A stretch of DNA of 64,000 nucleotides from Dallia pectoralis (Eukaryota; Chordata; Actinopteri; Esociformes; Umbridae). The stretch lies in contig CM055737.1 in the NCBI GenBank assembly GCA_029465975.1, forward strand, positions 20,175,502 to 20,239,501. Direction: 5' to 3'. The number at the start of each line of letters is the position of its first letter. The first letter of the stretch is position 1. Below the pieces are notes generated by a model. That model did not search any database, had not been told where the DNA came from, and worked only from the letters and a program-made list of their open reading frames with translations. The position numbers and the translations under genes were made by a program. Positions 1-13,800 of the stretch are shown here, in pieces.

Positions 1-26
1 TCTTCCCGCCAAGAAAATAACAAAAT

Positions 27-3000
27 GCTTACAACACTAGATATTCCCGGGCGGTCTCCCATCCAAGTACTAACCAAGCCCGACCCTGTTTGGTTTCCGA
101 GATCAGACGAGATCGGGCGTTTTCAGGGTGGTGTGGCCGTAAGCTATTAGAAGAGTTGAAATTACAGCTGTTATTGATTTCTTCACTGCATAATTAACTT
201 TTTGATTGATTGTTTCTTCCCGCCATGAAAATAACAAAATGCTTACAACACTAGATATTCCTAGGCGGTCTCCCATCCAAGTACTAACCAAGCCCGACCA
301 TGTTTGGCTTCCGAGATCGGGCGTTTTCAGGGTGGTGTGGCCGTAAGCTATTAGAAAAGTTGAAATTACAGCTCTTATTGATTTCTTCACTGCATAATTA
401 ACTTTTTGATTGATTGTTTCTTCCCGCCAAGAAAATAACAAAATGCTTACAACACTAGATATTCCTAGGCGGTCTCCCATCCAAGTACTATCCAAGCCCA
501 ACTCTGCTTGGCTTCCGAGATCAGACGAGATCGGGCGTTTTCAGGGTGGTGTGGCCGTAAGCTATTAGAAAAGTTGAAATTACAGCTCTTATTGATTTCT
601 TCACTGCATAATTAACTTTTTGATTGATTGTTTCTTCCCGCCAAGAAAATAACAAAATGCTTACAACACTAGATATTCCCAGGCGGTCTCCCACCCCAAG
701 TATTAACCAAGCCCGACCCTGTTTGGTTTCCGAGATCAGGACGAGATTTTCAGGGTGGTGTGGCCGTAGGGTATTAGAACATTTGAAAATACAGCTCTTA
801 TTGATTTCTTCACTGCATAATTAACTTTTTGATTGATTGTTTCTTCCCGCCAAGAAAATAACAAAATGCTTACAACACTAGATATTCCTAGGCGGTCTCC
901 CATCCAAGTACTAACCAAGCCCGACCCTGTTTGGTTTCCGAGATCAGGCGTTTTCAGGGTGGTGTGGCCGTAAGTATAAGAACAAGTTGAAATTACAGCT
1001 CTTATTGATTTCTTCACTGCATAATTAACTTTTTGATTGATTGTTTCTTCCCGCCAAGAAAATAACAAAATTCTTACAACACTAGATATTCCTAGGCGGT
1101 CTCCCATCCAAGTACTAACCAAGCCCAACCCTGCTTGGCTTCCGAGATCAGACGAGATCGGGAGTTTTCAGGGTGGTGTGGCCGTAAGCGATAAGAGCAG
1201 TTGAAATTACAGCTCTTATTGATTTCTTCACTGCATAATTAACTTTTTGATTGATTGTTTCTTCCCGCCATGAAAATAACAAAATGCTTACAACACTAGA
1301 TATTCCTAGGCGGTCTCCCATCCAAGTACTAACCAAGCCCGACCCTGCTTGGCTTCCGAGATCAGACGAGATCGGGCGTTTTCAGGGTGGTTTGGCCGTA
1401 AGCGGTTAGAAAAGTTGAAATTACAGCTCTTATTGATTTCTTCACTGCATAATTAACTTTTTGATTGTTTGTTTCTTCCCGCCAAGAAAATAACAAAATG
1501 CTTACAACACTAGATATTCCCAGGCGGTCTCCCATCCAAGTACTAACCAAGCCCGACCCTGTTTGGTTTCCGAGATCAGGCGTTTTCAGGGTGGTGTGGC
1601 CGTAGGGTATTAGAACATTTGAAAATACTGCTGTTATTGATTTCTTCACTGCAAAATTAACTTTTTGATAGATTGTTTCTTCCCGCCAAGAAAATAACAA
1701 AATGCTTACAACACTAGATATTCCTAGGCGGTCGCCTATCCAAGTACTAACCAAGCCCAACCCTGCTTGGCTTCCGAGATCAGACGAGATCGGGCGGTGT
1801 GGCCGTAAGCGATAAGACAAGTTGAAATTACAGCTCTTATTGATTTCTTCACTGCATAATTAACTTTTTGATTGATTGTTTCTTCCCGCCATGAAAATAA
1901 CAAAATTCTTACAACACTAGATATTCCTAGGCGGTCTCCCATCCAAGTACTAACCAAGCCCAACTCTGCTTGGCTTCCGAGATCAGACGAGATCGGGAGT
2001 TTTCAGGGTGGTGTGGCCGTAAGCGATAAGAGCAGTTGAAATTACAGCTCTTATTGATTTCTTCACTGCATAATTAACTTTTTGATTGATTGTTTCTTCC
2101 CGCCATGAAAATAACAAAATGCTTACAACACTAGATATGCCTAGGCGGTCTCCCATCCAAGTACTAACCAAGCCCGACCCTGCTTGGCTTCCGAGATCAG
2201 ACGAGATCGGGCGTTTTCAGGGTGGTTTGGCCGTAAGCGATTAGAAAAGTTGAAATTACAGCTCTTATTGATTTCTTCACTGCATAATTAACTTTTTGAT
2301 TGTTTGTTTCTTCCCGCCAAGAAAATAACAAAATGCTTACAACACTAGATATTCCCAGGCGGTCTCCCATCCAAGTACTAACCAAGCCCGACCCTGTTTG
2401 GTTTCCGAGATCAGGCGTTTTCAGGGTGGTGTGGCCGTAGGGTATTAGAACATTTGAAAATACAGCTGTTATTGATTTCTTCACTGCATAATTAACTTTT
2501 TGATTGTTTGTTTCTTCCCGCCAAGAAAATAACAAAATGCTTACAACACTAGATATTCCCAGGCGGTCTCCCATCCAAGTAACCAAGCCCGACCCTGTTT
2601 GGTTTCCGAGATCAGGCGTTTTCAGGGGTGGTGTGTGGCCGTAGGGTATTAGAACATTTGAAAATACAGCTGTTATTGATTTCTTCACTGCATAATTAAC
2701 TTTTTGATTGATTGTTTCTTCCCGCCAAGAAAATAACAAAATGCTTACAACACCAGATATTCCTAGGCGGTCTCCCATCCAAGTACTAACCAAGCCCAAC
2801 TCTGCTTGGCTTCCGAGATCAGACGAGATCGGGCGTTTTCAGGGTGGTGTGGCCGTAGCTATTAGAAAAGTTGAAATTACAGCTCTTATTGATTTCTTCA
2901 CTGCATAATTAACTTTTTGATTGATTGTTTCTTCCCGCCAAGAAAATAACAAAATGCTTACAACACTAGATATTCCTAGGCGGTCTCCCATCCAAGTACT

Positions 3001-5386
3001 AACCAAGCCCGACCCTGCTTGGCTTCCGAGATCAGACGAGATCGGGCGTTTTCAGGGTGGTGTGGCCGTAGGTATTAGAAAAGTTGAAATTACAGCTCTT
3101 ATTGATTTCTTCACTGCATAATTAACTTTTTGATTGATTGTTTCTTCCCGCCAAGAAAATAACAAAATGCTTACAACACTAGATATTCCCAGGCGGTCTC
3201 CCATCCAAGTACTAACCAAGCCCAACCCTGCTTGGCTTCCGAGATCCGAGATCGGGCGTTTTCAGGGTGGTGTGGCCGTAGCTATTAGAAAAGTTGAAAT
3301 TACAGCTCTTATTGATTTCTTCACTGCATAATTAACTTTTTGATTGATTGTTTCTTCCCGCCAAGAAAATAACAAAATGCTTACAACACTAGATATTCCC
3401 AGGCGGTCTCCCATCCAAGTACTAACCAAGCCCGACCCTGTTTGGCTTCCGAGATCGAGATCGGGCGTTTTCAGGGTGGTGTGGCCGTAAGCTATTAGAA
3501 CAGTTGAAATTACAGCTGTTATTGATTTCTTCACTGCATAATTAACTTTTTGATTGATTGTTTCTTCCCGCCAAGAAAATAACAAAATGCTTACAACACT
3601 AGATATTCCCAGGCGGTCTCCCATCCAAGTACTAACCAAGCCCGACCCTGTTTGGCTTCCGAGATCAGACGAGATCGGGCGTTTTCAGGGTGGTGTGGCC
3701 GTAAGCTATTAGACAAGTTGAAATTACAGCTCTTATTGATTTCTTCACTGCATAATTAACTTTTTGATTGATTGTTTCTTCCCGCCAAGAAAATAACAAA
3801 ATGCTTACAACACTAGATATTCCTAGGCGGTCTCCCATACAAGTACTAACCAAGCCCAACCCTGCTTGGCTTCCGAGATCAGACGAGATCGGGCGTTTTC
3901 AGGGTGGTGTGGCCGTAAGCTATTAGAAAAGTTGAAATTACAGCTCTTATTGATTTCTTCACTGCATAATTAACTTTTTGATTGATTGTTTCTTCCCGCC
4001 AAGAAAATAACGAAATGCTTACAACACTAGATATTCCCAGGCGGTCTCCCATCCAAGTACTAACCAAGCCCGACCCTGTTTGGTTTCCGAGATCAGACGA
4101 GATCGGGCGTTTTCAGGGTGGTGTGGCCGTAAGCTATTAGAACAGTTGAAATTACAGCTGTTATTGATTTCTTCACTGCATAATTAACTTTTTGATTGAT
4201 TGTTTCTTCCCGCCAAGAAAATAACAAAATGCTTACAACACTAGATATTCCCAGGCGGTCTCCCATCCAAGTACTAACCAAGCCCGACCCTGTTTGGCTT
4301 CCGAGATCAGGCGTTTTCAGGGTGGTGTGGCCGTAAGCCATTAGAAAAGTTGAAATTACAGCTGTTATTGATTTCTTCACTGCATAATTAACTTTTTGAT
4401 TGATTGTTTCTTCCCGCCATGAAAATAACAAAATGCTTACAACACTAGATATTCCTAGGCGGTCTCCCATCCAAGTACTAACCAAGCCCGACCCTGTTTG
4501 GCTTCCGAGATCAGACGAGATCGGGCGTTTTCAGGGTGGTGTGGCCGTAAGCTATTAGAAAAGTTGAAATTACAGCTCTTATTGATTTCTTCACTGCATA
4601 ATTAACTTTTTGATTGATTGTTTCTTCCCGCCAAGAAAATAACAAAATGCTTACAACACTAGATATTCCTAGGCGGTCTCCCATCCAAGTACTAACCAAG
4701 CCCGACTCTGCTTGGCTTCCGAGATCAGACGAGATCGGGCGTTTTCAGGGTGGTGTGGCCGTAAGCTATTAGAAAGTTGAAATTACAGCTCTTATTGATT
4801 TCTTCACTGCATAATTAACTTTTTGATTGTTTGTTTCTTCCCGCCAAGAAAATAACAAAATGCTTACAACACTAGATATTCCCAGGCGGTCTCCCATCCA
4901 AGTACTAACCAAGCCCGACCCTGTTTGGTTTCCGAGATCAGGCGTTTTCAGGGTGGTGTGGCCGTAGGGTATTAGAACATTTGAAAATACAGCTGTTATT
5001 GATTTCTTCACTGCATAATTAACTTTTTGATAGATTGTTTCTTCCCGCCAAGAAAATAACAAAATGCTTACAACACTAGATATTCCTAGGCGGTCGCCCA
5101 TCCAAGTACTAACCAAGCCCGACCCTGCTTGGCTTCCGAGATCAGACGAGATCGGGCGGTGTGGCCGTAAGCGATAAGACAAGTTGAAATTACAGCTCTT
5201 ATTGATTTCTTCACTGCATAATTAACTTTTTGATTGATTGTTTCTTCCCGCCATGAAAATAACAAAATTCTTACAACACTAGATATTCCTAGGCGGTCTC
5301 CCATCCAAGTACTAACCAAGCCCAACTCTGCTTGGCTTCCGAGATCAGACGAGATCGGGAGTTTTCAGGGTGGTGTGGCCGTAAGC
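27..5386 (-). rRNA. Block of 26 5S rRNA gene copies
   Basis: Each copy encodes 5S rRNA, the small RNA of the large ribosomal subunit, made by RNA polymerase III. Marks: t = 10-nt deletion of one GATCTCG repeat; d = 11-nt deletion of gene nt 16-26; x = other change; unmarked = full or nearly full length (114-118 nt). Copies: 27-144, 241-348t, 445-562, 659-771x, 868-974t, 1072-1189, 1286-1403, 1500-1607t, 1704-1810d, 1907-2024, 2121-2238, 2335-2442t, 2539-2646t, 2743-2859, 2956-3072, 3169-3282, 3379-3492, 3589-3706, 3803-3920, 4017-4134, 4231-4338t, 4435-4552, 4649-4766, 4862-4969t, 5066-5172d, 5269-5386. Copies at 1072, 1907 and 5269 have the last-but-five base of GTAAGC altered (TCTTAC on the plus strand), which breaks the terminal pair of helix I. 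Boundaries are hand-read and good to 1-2 nt. Confidence 0.93.
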
Positions 5387-5589
5387 GATAAGAGCAGTTG
5401 AAATTACAGCTCTTATTGATTTCTTCACTGCATAATTAACTTTTTGATTGATTGTTTCTTCCCGCCATGAAAATAACAAAATGCTTACAACACTAGATAT
5501 TCCTAGGCGGTCTCCCATCCAAGTACTAACCAAGCCCGACCCTGCTTGGTTTCCGAGATCAGGCGTTTTCAGGGTGGTTGGCCGTAGGG
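1500..5589 (-). repeat. Displaced duplicate of a four-unit block, 3,362 bp apart
   Basis: Copies starting at 1500, 1704, 1907 and 2121 correspond to copies starting at 4862, 5066, 5269 and 5483, all displaced by exactly 3,362 bp. Order of forms: 10-nt deletion, 11-nt helix II deletion, TCTTAC variant, full or near full. The downstream spacers share GATAGATTG. The fourth pair has diverged (5483 has the 10-nt deletion, 2121 does not). Confidence 0.75.
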
Positions 5590-8500
5590 TATTAGAACAT
5601 TTGAAAATACAGCTGTTATTGATTTCTTCACTGCATAATTAACTTTTTGATTGTTTGTTTCTTCCCGCCAAGAAAATAACAAAATGCTTACAACACTAGA
5701 TATTCCCAGGCGGTCTCCCATCCAAGTACTAACCAAGCCCAACCCTGTTTGGTTTCCGAGATCAGGCGAGATCGGGCGGTGTGGCCGTAGCGTATAAGAA
5801 CATTTGAAAATACAGCTCTTATTGATTTCTTCACTGCATAATTAACTTTTTGATTGATTGTTTCTTCCCGCCAGAAAATAACAAAATTCTTACAACACTA
5901 GATATTCCTAGGCGGTCTCCCATCCAAGTACTAACCAAGCCCAACTCTGCTTGGCTTCCGAGATCAGACGAGATCGGGAGTTTTCAGGGTGGTGTGGCCG
6001 TAAGCGATAAGAGCAGTTGAAATTACAGCTCTTATTGATTTCTTCACTGCATAATTAACTTTTTGATTGATTGTTTCTTCCCGCCATGAAAATAACAAAA
6101 TGCTTACAACACTAGATATTCCTAGGCGGTCTCCCATCCAAGTACTAACCAAGCCCGACCCTGCTTGGCTTCCGAGATCAGGCGTTTTCAGGGTGGTGTG
6201 GCCGTAGGGTATTAGAACATTTGAAAATACAGCTGTTATTGATTTCTTCACTGCATAATTAACTTTTTGATTGTTTGTTTCTTCCCGCCAAGAAAATAAC
6301 AAAATGCTTACAACACTAGATATTCCCAGGCGGTCTCCCATCCAAGTACGACCCTGTTTGGTTTCCGAGATCAGGCGTTTTCAGGGTGGTGTGGCCGTAG
6401 GGTATTAGAACATTTGAAAATACAGCTGTTATTGATTTCTTCACTGCATAATTAACTTTTTGATTGATTGTTTCTTCCCGCCAAGAAAATAACAAAATGC
6501 TTACAACACCAGATATTCCTAGGCGGTCTCCCATCCAAGTACTAACCAAGCCTGACGCTGTTTGGCTTCCAAGATCGGGCGTTTTCAGGGTGGTGTGGCC
6601 GTAAGCTATTAGAAAAGTTGAAATTACAGCTCTTAATGATTTCTTCACTGCATAATTAACTTTTTGATTGATTGTTTCTTCCCGCCAAGAAAATAACAAA
6701 ATGCTTACAACACTATATATTCCTAGGCGGTCTCCCATCCAAGTACTAACCAAGCCTGACCATGTTTGGCTTCCAAGATCGGGCGTTTTCAGGGTGGTGT
6801 GGCCGTAAGCTATTAGAAAAGTTGAAATTACAGCTCTTATTGATTTCTTCACTGCATAATTAACTTTTTGATTGTTTGTTTCTTCCCGCCATGAAAATAA
6901 CAAAATGCTTACAACACTAGATATTCCTAGGCGGTCTCCCATCCAAGTACTAACCAAGCCCAACCCTGCTTGGCTTCCGAGATCAGACGAAATCGGGCGT
7001 TTTCAGGGTGGTGTGGCCGTAAGCTATTAGAAGAGTTGAAATTACAGCTGTTATTGATTTCTTCACTGCATAATTAACTTTTTGATAGATTGTTTCTTCC
7101 CGCCAAGAAACTAACAAAATGCTTACAACACTAGATATTACTAGGCGGTCTCCCATCCAAGTACTAACCAAGCCCGACCCTGTTTGGCTTCCGAGATCGG
7201 GCGTTTTCAGGGTGTTGTGGCCGTAAGCTATTAGAAAAGTTGAAATTACAGCTTTATTGATTTCTTCACTGCATAATTAACTTTTTGATTGTTTTTTCTT
7301 CCCGCCAAGAAAATAACAAAATGCTTACAACACTAGATATTTCCAGGCGGTCTCCCATCCAAGTACTAACCAAGCCCGACCCGGTTTGGTTTCCGAGATC
7401 AGGCGTTTTCAGGGTGGTGTGGCCGTAAGCTATTAGAAAAGTTGAAATTACAGCTCTTATTGATTTCTTCACTGCATAATTAACTTTTTGATTGATTGTT
7501 TCTTCCCGCCAAGAAAATAACAAAATGCTTACAACACTAGATATTCCTAGGCGGTCTCCCATCCAAGTACTAACCAAGCCCGACCATGTTTGGCTTCCGA
7601 GATCAGGCGGGTTTTCAGGGTGGTGTGGCCGTAAGCTATTAGAAAGTTGAAATTACTGCTCTTATTGATTTCTTCACTGCATAATTAACTTTTTGATTGA
7701 TTGTTTCTTCCCGCCATGAAAATAACAAAATGCTTACAACACTATATATTCCTAGGCGGTCTCCCATCCAAGTACTAACCAAGCCCGACCATGTTTGGCT
7801 TCCGAGATCGGGCGTTTTCAGGGTGGTGTGGCCGTAGCGATAAGACAAGTTGAAATTACAGCTCTTATTGATTTCTTCACTGCATAATTAACTTTTTGAT
7901 TGTTTGTTTCTTCCCGCCAAGAAAATAACAAAATGCTTACAACACTAGATATTTCCAGGCGGTCTCCCATCCAAGTACTAACCAAGCCCGACCCGGTTTG
8001 GTTTCCGAGATCAGGCGTTTTCAGGGTGGTGTGGCCGTAGGGTATTAGAACATTTGAAAATACAGCTGTTATTGATTTCTTCACTGCATAATTAACTTTT
8101 TGATTGATTGTTTCTTCCCGCCAAGAAAATAACAAAATGCTTACAACACTAGATATTCCTAGGCGGTCTCCCATCCAAGTACTAACCAAGCCCGACCCTG
8201 CTTGGCTTCCGAGATCAGACGAGATCGGGCGTTTTCAGGGTGGTGTGGCCGTAAGCTATTAGAAAAGTTGAAATTACAGCTCTTATTGATTTCTTCACTG
8301 CATAATTAACTTTTTGATTGATTGTTTCTTCCCGCCATGAAAATAACAAAATGCTTACAACACTATATATTCCTAGGCGGTCTCCCATCCAAGTACTAAC
8401 CAAGCCCGACCATGTTTGGCTTCCGAGATCGGGCGTTTTCAGGGTGGTGTGGCCGTAAGCGATAAGACAAGTTGAAATTACAGCTCTTATTGATTTCTTC

Positions 8501-10751
8501 ACTGCATAATTAACTTTTTGATTGATTGTTTCTTCCCGCCATGAAAATAACAAAATGCTTACAACACTAGATATTCCTAGGCGGTCTCCCATCCAAGTAC
8601 TAACCAAGCCCGACCATGTTTGGCTTCCGAGATCGGGCGTTTTCAGGGTGGTGTGGCCGTAAGCTATTAGAAAAGTTGAAATTACAGCTCTTATTGATTT
8701 CTTCACTGCATAATTAACTTTTTGATTGTTTGTTTCTTCCCGCCAAGAAAATAACAAAATGCTTACAACACTAGATATTCCCAGGCGGTCTCCCATCCAA
8801 GTACTAACCAAGCCCGACCCTGTTTGGTTTCCGAGATCAGGCGTTTTCAGGTTGGTGTGGCCTTAGGGTATTAGAACATTTGAAAATACAGCTGTTATTG
8901 ATTTCTTCACTGCATAATTAACTTTTTGATTGATTGTTTCTTCCCGCCAAGAAAATAACAAAATGCTTACAACACCAGATATTCCTAGGCGGTCTCCCAT
9001 CCAAGTACTAACCAAGCCCGACCCTGCTTGGCTTCCGAGATCAGACGAGATCGGGCGTTTTCAGGGTGGTGTGGCCGTAAGCTATTAGAAAAGTTGAAAT
9101 TACAGCTCTTATTGATTTCTTCACTGCATAATTAACTTTTTGATTGATTGTTTCTTCCCGCCATGAAAATAACAAAATGCTTACAACACTATATATTCCT
9201 AGGCGGTCTCCCATCCAAGTACTAACCAAGCCCGACCATGTTTGGCTTCCAAGATCGGGCGTTTTCAGGGTGGTGTGGCCGTAAGCTATTAGAAAAGTTG
9301 AAATTACAGCTCTTATTGATTTCTTCACTGCATAATTAACTTTTTGATTGTTTGTTTCTTCCCGCCAAGAAAATAACAAAATGCTTACAACACTAGATAT
9401 TCCTAGGCGGTCTCCCATCCAAGAACTAACCAAGCCCGACCCTGTTTGGCTTCCGAGATCAGACGAGATCGGGCGTTTTCAGGGTGGTGTGGCCGTAAGC
9501 TATTAGAAAAGTTGAAATTACAGCTCTTATTGATTTCTTCACTGCATAATTAACTTTTTGATTGTTTGTTTCTTCCCGCCAAGAAAATAACAAAATGCTT
9601 ACAACACTAGATATTCCTAGGCGGTCTCCCATCCAAGTACTAACCAAGCCCAACCCTGCTTTTGAGTTTCAGACGAGATCGGGCGTTTTCAGGGTGGTGT
9701 GGCCGTAAGCTATTAGAAAGTTGAAATTACAGCTCTTATTGATTTCTTCACTGCATAATTAACTTTTTGATTGATTGTTTCTTCCCGCCAAGAAAATAAC
9801 AAAATGCTTACAACACTAGATATTCCTAGGCGGTCTCCCATCCAAGTACTAACCAAGCCCGACCCTGTTTGGCTTCCGAGATCGGGCGTTTTCAGGGTGG
9901 TGTGGCCGTAAGCTATTAGAAAAGTTGAAATTACAGCTCTTATTGATTTCTTCACTGCATAATTAACTTTTTGATTGATTGTTTCTTCCCGCCAAGAAAA
10001 TAACAAAATGCTTACAACACTAGATATTCCTAGGCGGTCTCCCATCCAAGTACTAACCAAGCCCGACCCTGTTTGGCTTCCGAGATCGGGCGTTTTCAGG
10101 GTGGTGTGGCCGTAAGCTATTAGAAAAGTTGAAATTACAGCTCTTATTGATTTCTTCACTGCATAATTAACTTTTTGATTGATTGTTTCTTCCCGCCAAG
10201 AAAATAACAAAATGCTTACAACACTAGATATTCCTAGGCGGTCTCCCATCCAAGTACTAACCAAGCCCGACCCTGTTTGGCTTCCGAGATCGAGATCGGG
10301 CGTTTTCAGGGTGGTGTGGCCGTAAGCTATTAGAAAAGTTGAAATTACAGCTCTTATTGATTTCTTCACTGCATAATTAACTTTTTGATTGATTGTTTCT
10401 TCCCGCCAAGAAAATAACAAAATGCTTACAACACTAGATATTCCTAGGCGGTCTCCCATCCAAGTACTAACCAAGCCCGACCCTGTTTGGCTTCCGAGAT
10501 CGAGATCGGGCGTTTTCAGGGTGGTGTGGCCGTAAGCTATTAGACAAGTTGAAATTACAGCTCTTATTGATTTCTTCACTGCATAATTAACTTTTTGATT
10601 GATTGTTTCTTCCCGCCATGAAAATAACAAAATGCTTACAACACTAGATATTCCTAGGCGGTCTCCCATCCAAGTACTAACCAAGCCCGACCCTGCTTGG
10701 CTTCCGAGATCAGACGAGATCGGGCGTTTTCAGGGTGGTGTGGCCGTAAGC
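5483..10751 (-). rRNA. Block of 26 5S rRNA gene copies, rich in truncated forms
   Basis: Marks: t = 10-nt GATCTCG deletion, d = 11-nt helix II deletion. Copies: 5483-5589t, 5686-5792d, 5888-6005, 6102-6209t, 6306-6402t, 6499-6606t, 6703-6810t, 6907-7024, 7121-7228t, 7323-7430t, 7527-7636t, 7732-7838t, 7935-8042t, 8139-8256, 8353-8460t, 8557-8664t, 8761-8868t, 8965-9082, 9179-9286t, 9383-9500, 9597-9710, 9806-9913t, 10010-10117t, 10214-10327, 10424-10537, 10634-10751. Sixteen of 26 carry the 10-nt deletion, the highest density in the window. The copies at 10214 and 10424 instead lack 4 nt at the same place. A deleted unit is 204 bp, a multiple of three, so consecutive deleted units create long but meaningless open frames here. 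Confidence 0.92.
6306..6402 (-). pseudogene. 5S copy with two deletions
   Basis: Only 97 nt long. Besides the 10-nt GATCTCG deletion it has lost about 11 nt just before box C: the plus strand reads CCAAGTACGACCCTG where other copies have CCAAGTACTAACCAAGCCCGACCCTG. The spacing between box A and box C, which TFIIIA needs, is therefore shortened. It is probably not transcribed into a stable RNA. Confidence 0.8.
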
Positions 10752-10847
10752 TATTAGAAAAGTTGAAATTACAGCTCTTATTGATTTCTTCACTGCATAA
10801 TTAACTTTTTGATTGTTTGTTTCTTCCCGCCAAGAAAATAACAAAAT

Positions 10848-13800
10848 GCTTACAACACTAGATATTCCAGGCGGTCTCCCATCCAAGTACTAACCAAGCC
10901 CGACCCTGTTTGGTTTCCGAGATCAGGCGATTTTCAGGGTGGTGTGGCCGTAGGGTATTAGAACATTTGAAAATACAGCTGTTATTGATTTCTTCACTGC
11001 ATAATTAACTTTTTGATTGATTGTTTCTTCCCGCCAAGAAAATAACAAAATGCTTACAACACTAGATATTCCTAGGCGGTCTCCCATCCAAGTACTAACC
11101 AAGCCCGACCCTGCTTGGCTTCCGAGATCAGACGAGATCGGGCGTTTTCAGGGTGGTGTGGCCGTAAGCTATTAGAACAAGTTGAAATTACAGCTCTTAT
11201 TGATTTCTTCACTGCATAATTAACTTTTTGATTGATTGTTTCTTCCCGCCAAGAAAATAACAAAATGCTTACAACACTAGATATTCCCAGGCGGTCTCCC
11301 ATCCAAGTACTAACCAAGCCCAACCCTGCTTGGCTTCCGAGATCAGACGAGATCGGGCGTTTTCAGGGTGGTGTGGCCGTAAGCTATTAGAAGAGTTGAA
11401 ATTACAGCTCTTATTGATTTCTTCACTGCATAATTAACTTTTTGATTGATTGTTTCTTCCCGCCAAGAAAATAACAAAATGCTTACAACACTAGATATTC
11501 CAGGCGGTCTCCCATCCAAGTACTAACCAAGCCCGACCCTGCTTGGCTTCCGAGATCAGACGAGATCGGGCGTTTTCAGGGTGGTGTGGCCGTAAGCTAT
11601 TAGACAAGTTGAAATTACAGCTCTTATTGATTTCTTCACTGCATAATTAACTTTTTGATTGATTGTTTCTTCCCGCCAAGAAAATAACAAAATGCTTACA
11701 ACACTAGATATTCCTAGGCGGTCTCCCATCCAAGTACTAACCAAGCCCAACCCTGCTTGGCTTCCGAGATCAGACGAGATCGGGCGTTTTCAGGGTGGTG
11801 TGGCCGTAAGCTTTTAGAAAAGTTGAAATTACAGCTCTTATTGATTTCTTCACTGCATAATTAACTTTTTGATTGATTGTTTCTTCCCGCCAAGAAAATA
11901 ACAAAATGCTTACAACACTAGATATTCCCAGGCGGTCTCCCATCCAAGTACTAACCAAGCCCGACCCTGTTTGGAGATCAGACGAGATCGGGCGTTTTCA
12001 GGGTGGTGTGGCCGTAGGGTATTAGAACATTTGAAATTACAGCTCTTATTGATTTCTTCACTGCATAATTAACTTTTTGATTGATTGTTTCTTCCCGCCA
12101 AGAAAATAACAAAATGCTTACAACACTAGATATTCCAGGCGGTCTCCCATCCAAGTACTAACCAAGCCCGACCCTGTTTGGCTTCCGAGATCAGACGAGA
12201 TCGGGCGTTTTCAGGGTGGTGTGGCCGTAAGCTATTAGAAAGTTGAAATTACAGCTCTTATTGATTTCTTCACTGCATAATTAACTTTTTGATTGATTGT
12301 TTCTTCCCGCCAAGAAAATAACAAAATGCTTACAACACTAGATATTCCTAGGCGGTCTCCCATCCAAGTACTAACCAAGCCCGACCCTGCTTGGCTTCCG
12401 AGATCAGACGAGATCGGGCGTTTTCAGGGTGGTGTGGCCGTAAGCTATTAGAAAGTTGAAATTACAGCTCTTATTGATTTCTTCACTGCATAATTAACTT
12501 TTTGATTGATTGTTTCTTCCCGCCAAGAAAATAACAAAATGCTTACAACACTAGATATTCCAGGCGGTCTCCCATCCAAGTACTAACCAAGCCCAACCCT
12601 GCTTGGCTTCCGAGATCAGACGAGATCGGGCGTTTTCAGGGTGGTGTGGCCGTAAGCTATTAGAACATTTGAAAATTACAGCTGTTATTGATTTCTTCAC
12701 TGCATAATTAACTTTTTGATTGATTGTTTCTTCCCGCCAAGAAAATAACAAAATGCTTACAACACTAGATATTCCTAGGCGGTCTCCCATCCAAGTACTA
12801 ACCAAGCCCGACCCTGCTTGGCTTCCGAGATCAGACGAGATCGGGCGTTTTCAGGGTGGTGTGGCCGTAAGCTATTAGACAAGTTGAAATTACAGCTCTT
12901 ATTGATTTCTTCACTGCATAATTAACTTTTTGATTGATTGTTTCTTCCCGCCATGAAAATAACAAAATGCTTACAACACTAGATATTCCCAGGCGGTCTC
13001 CCATCCAAGTACTAACCAAGCCCAACCCTGCTTGGCTTCCGAGATCAGACGAGATCGGGCGTTTTCAGGGTGGTGTGGCCGTATGCTATTAGAAGAGTTG
13101 AAATTACAGCTGTTATTGATTTCTTCACTGCATAATTAACTTTTTGATAGATTGTTTCTTCCCGCCAAGAAAATAACAAAATGCTTACAACACTAGATAT
13201 TCCTAGGCGGTCGCCTATCCAAGTACTAACCAAGCCCGACCCTGCTTGGCTTCCGAGATCAGACGAGATCGGGCGTTTTCAGGGTGGTGTGGCCGTAAGC
13301 TATTAGACAAGTTGAAATTACAGCTCTTATTGATTTCTTCACTGCATAATTCACTTTTTGATTGATTGTTTCTTCCCGCCATGAAAATAACAAAATGCTT
13401 ACAACACTAGATATTCCCAGGCGGTCTCCCATCCAAGTACTAACCAAGCCCAACCCTGCTTGGCTTCCGAGATCAGACGAGATCGGGCGTTTTCAGGGTG
13501 GTGTGGCCGTAAGCTATTAGAAGAGTTGAAATTACAGCTGTTATTGATTTCTTCACTGCATAATTAACTTTTTGATAGATTGTTTCTTCCCGCCAAGAAA
13601 ATAACAAAATGCTTACAACACTAGATATTCCCAGGCGGTCGCCCATCCAAGTACTAACCAAGCCCGACCCTGCTTGGCTTCCGAGATCAGACGAGATCGG
13701 GCGTTTTCAGGGTGGTGTGGCCGTAAGCGATAAGACAAGTTGAAATTACAGCTCTTATTGATTTCTTCACTGCATAATTAACTTTTTGATTGATTGTTTC

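Noticed and set aside
9713..10684. Long open frames (up to 323 codons) running across several units
   Set aside because: The frame is translated 5S gene plus spacer. Units with the 10-nt deletion are 204 bp, a multiple of three, so the frame continues by chance. Similar shorter frames appear at every unit on both strands.
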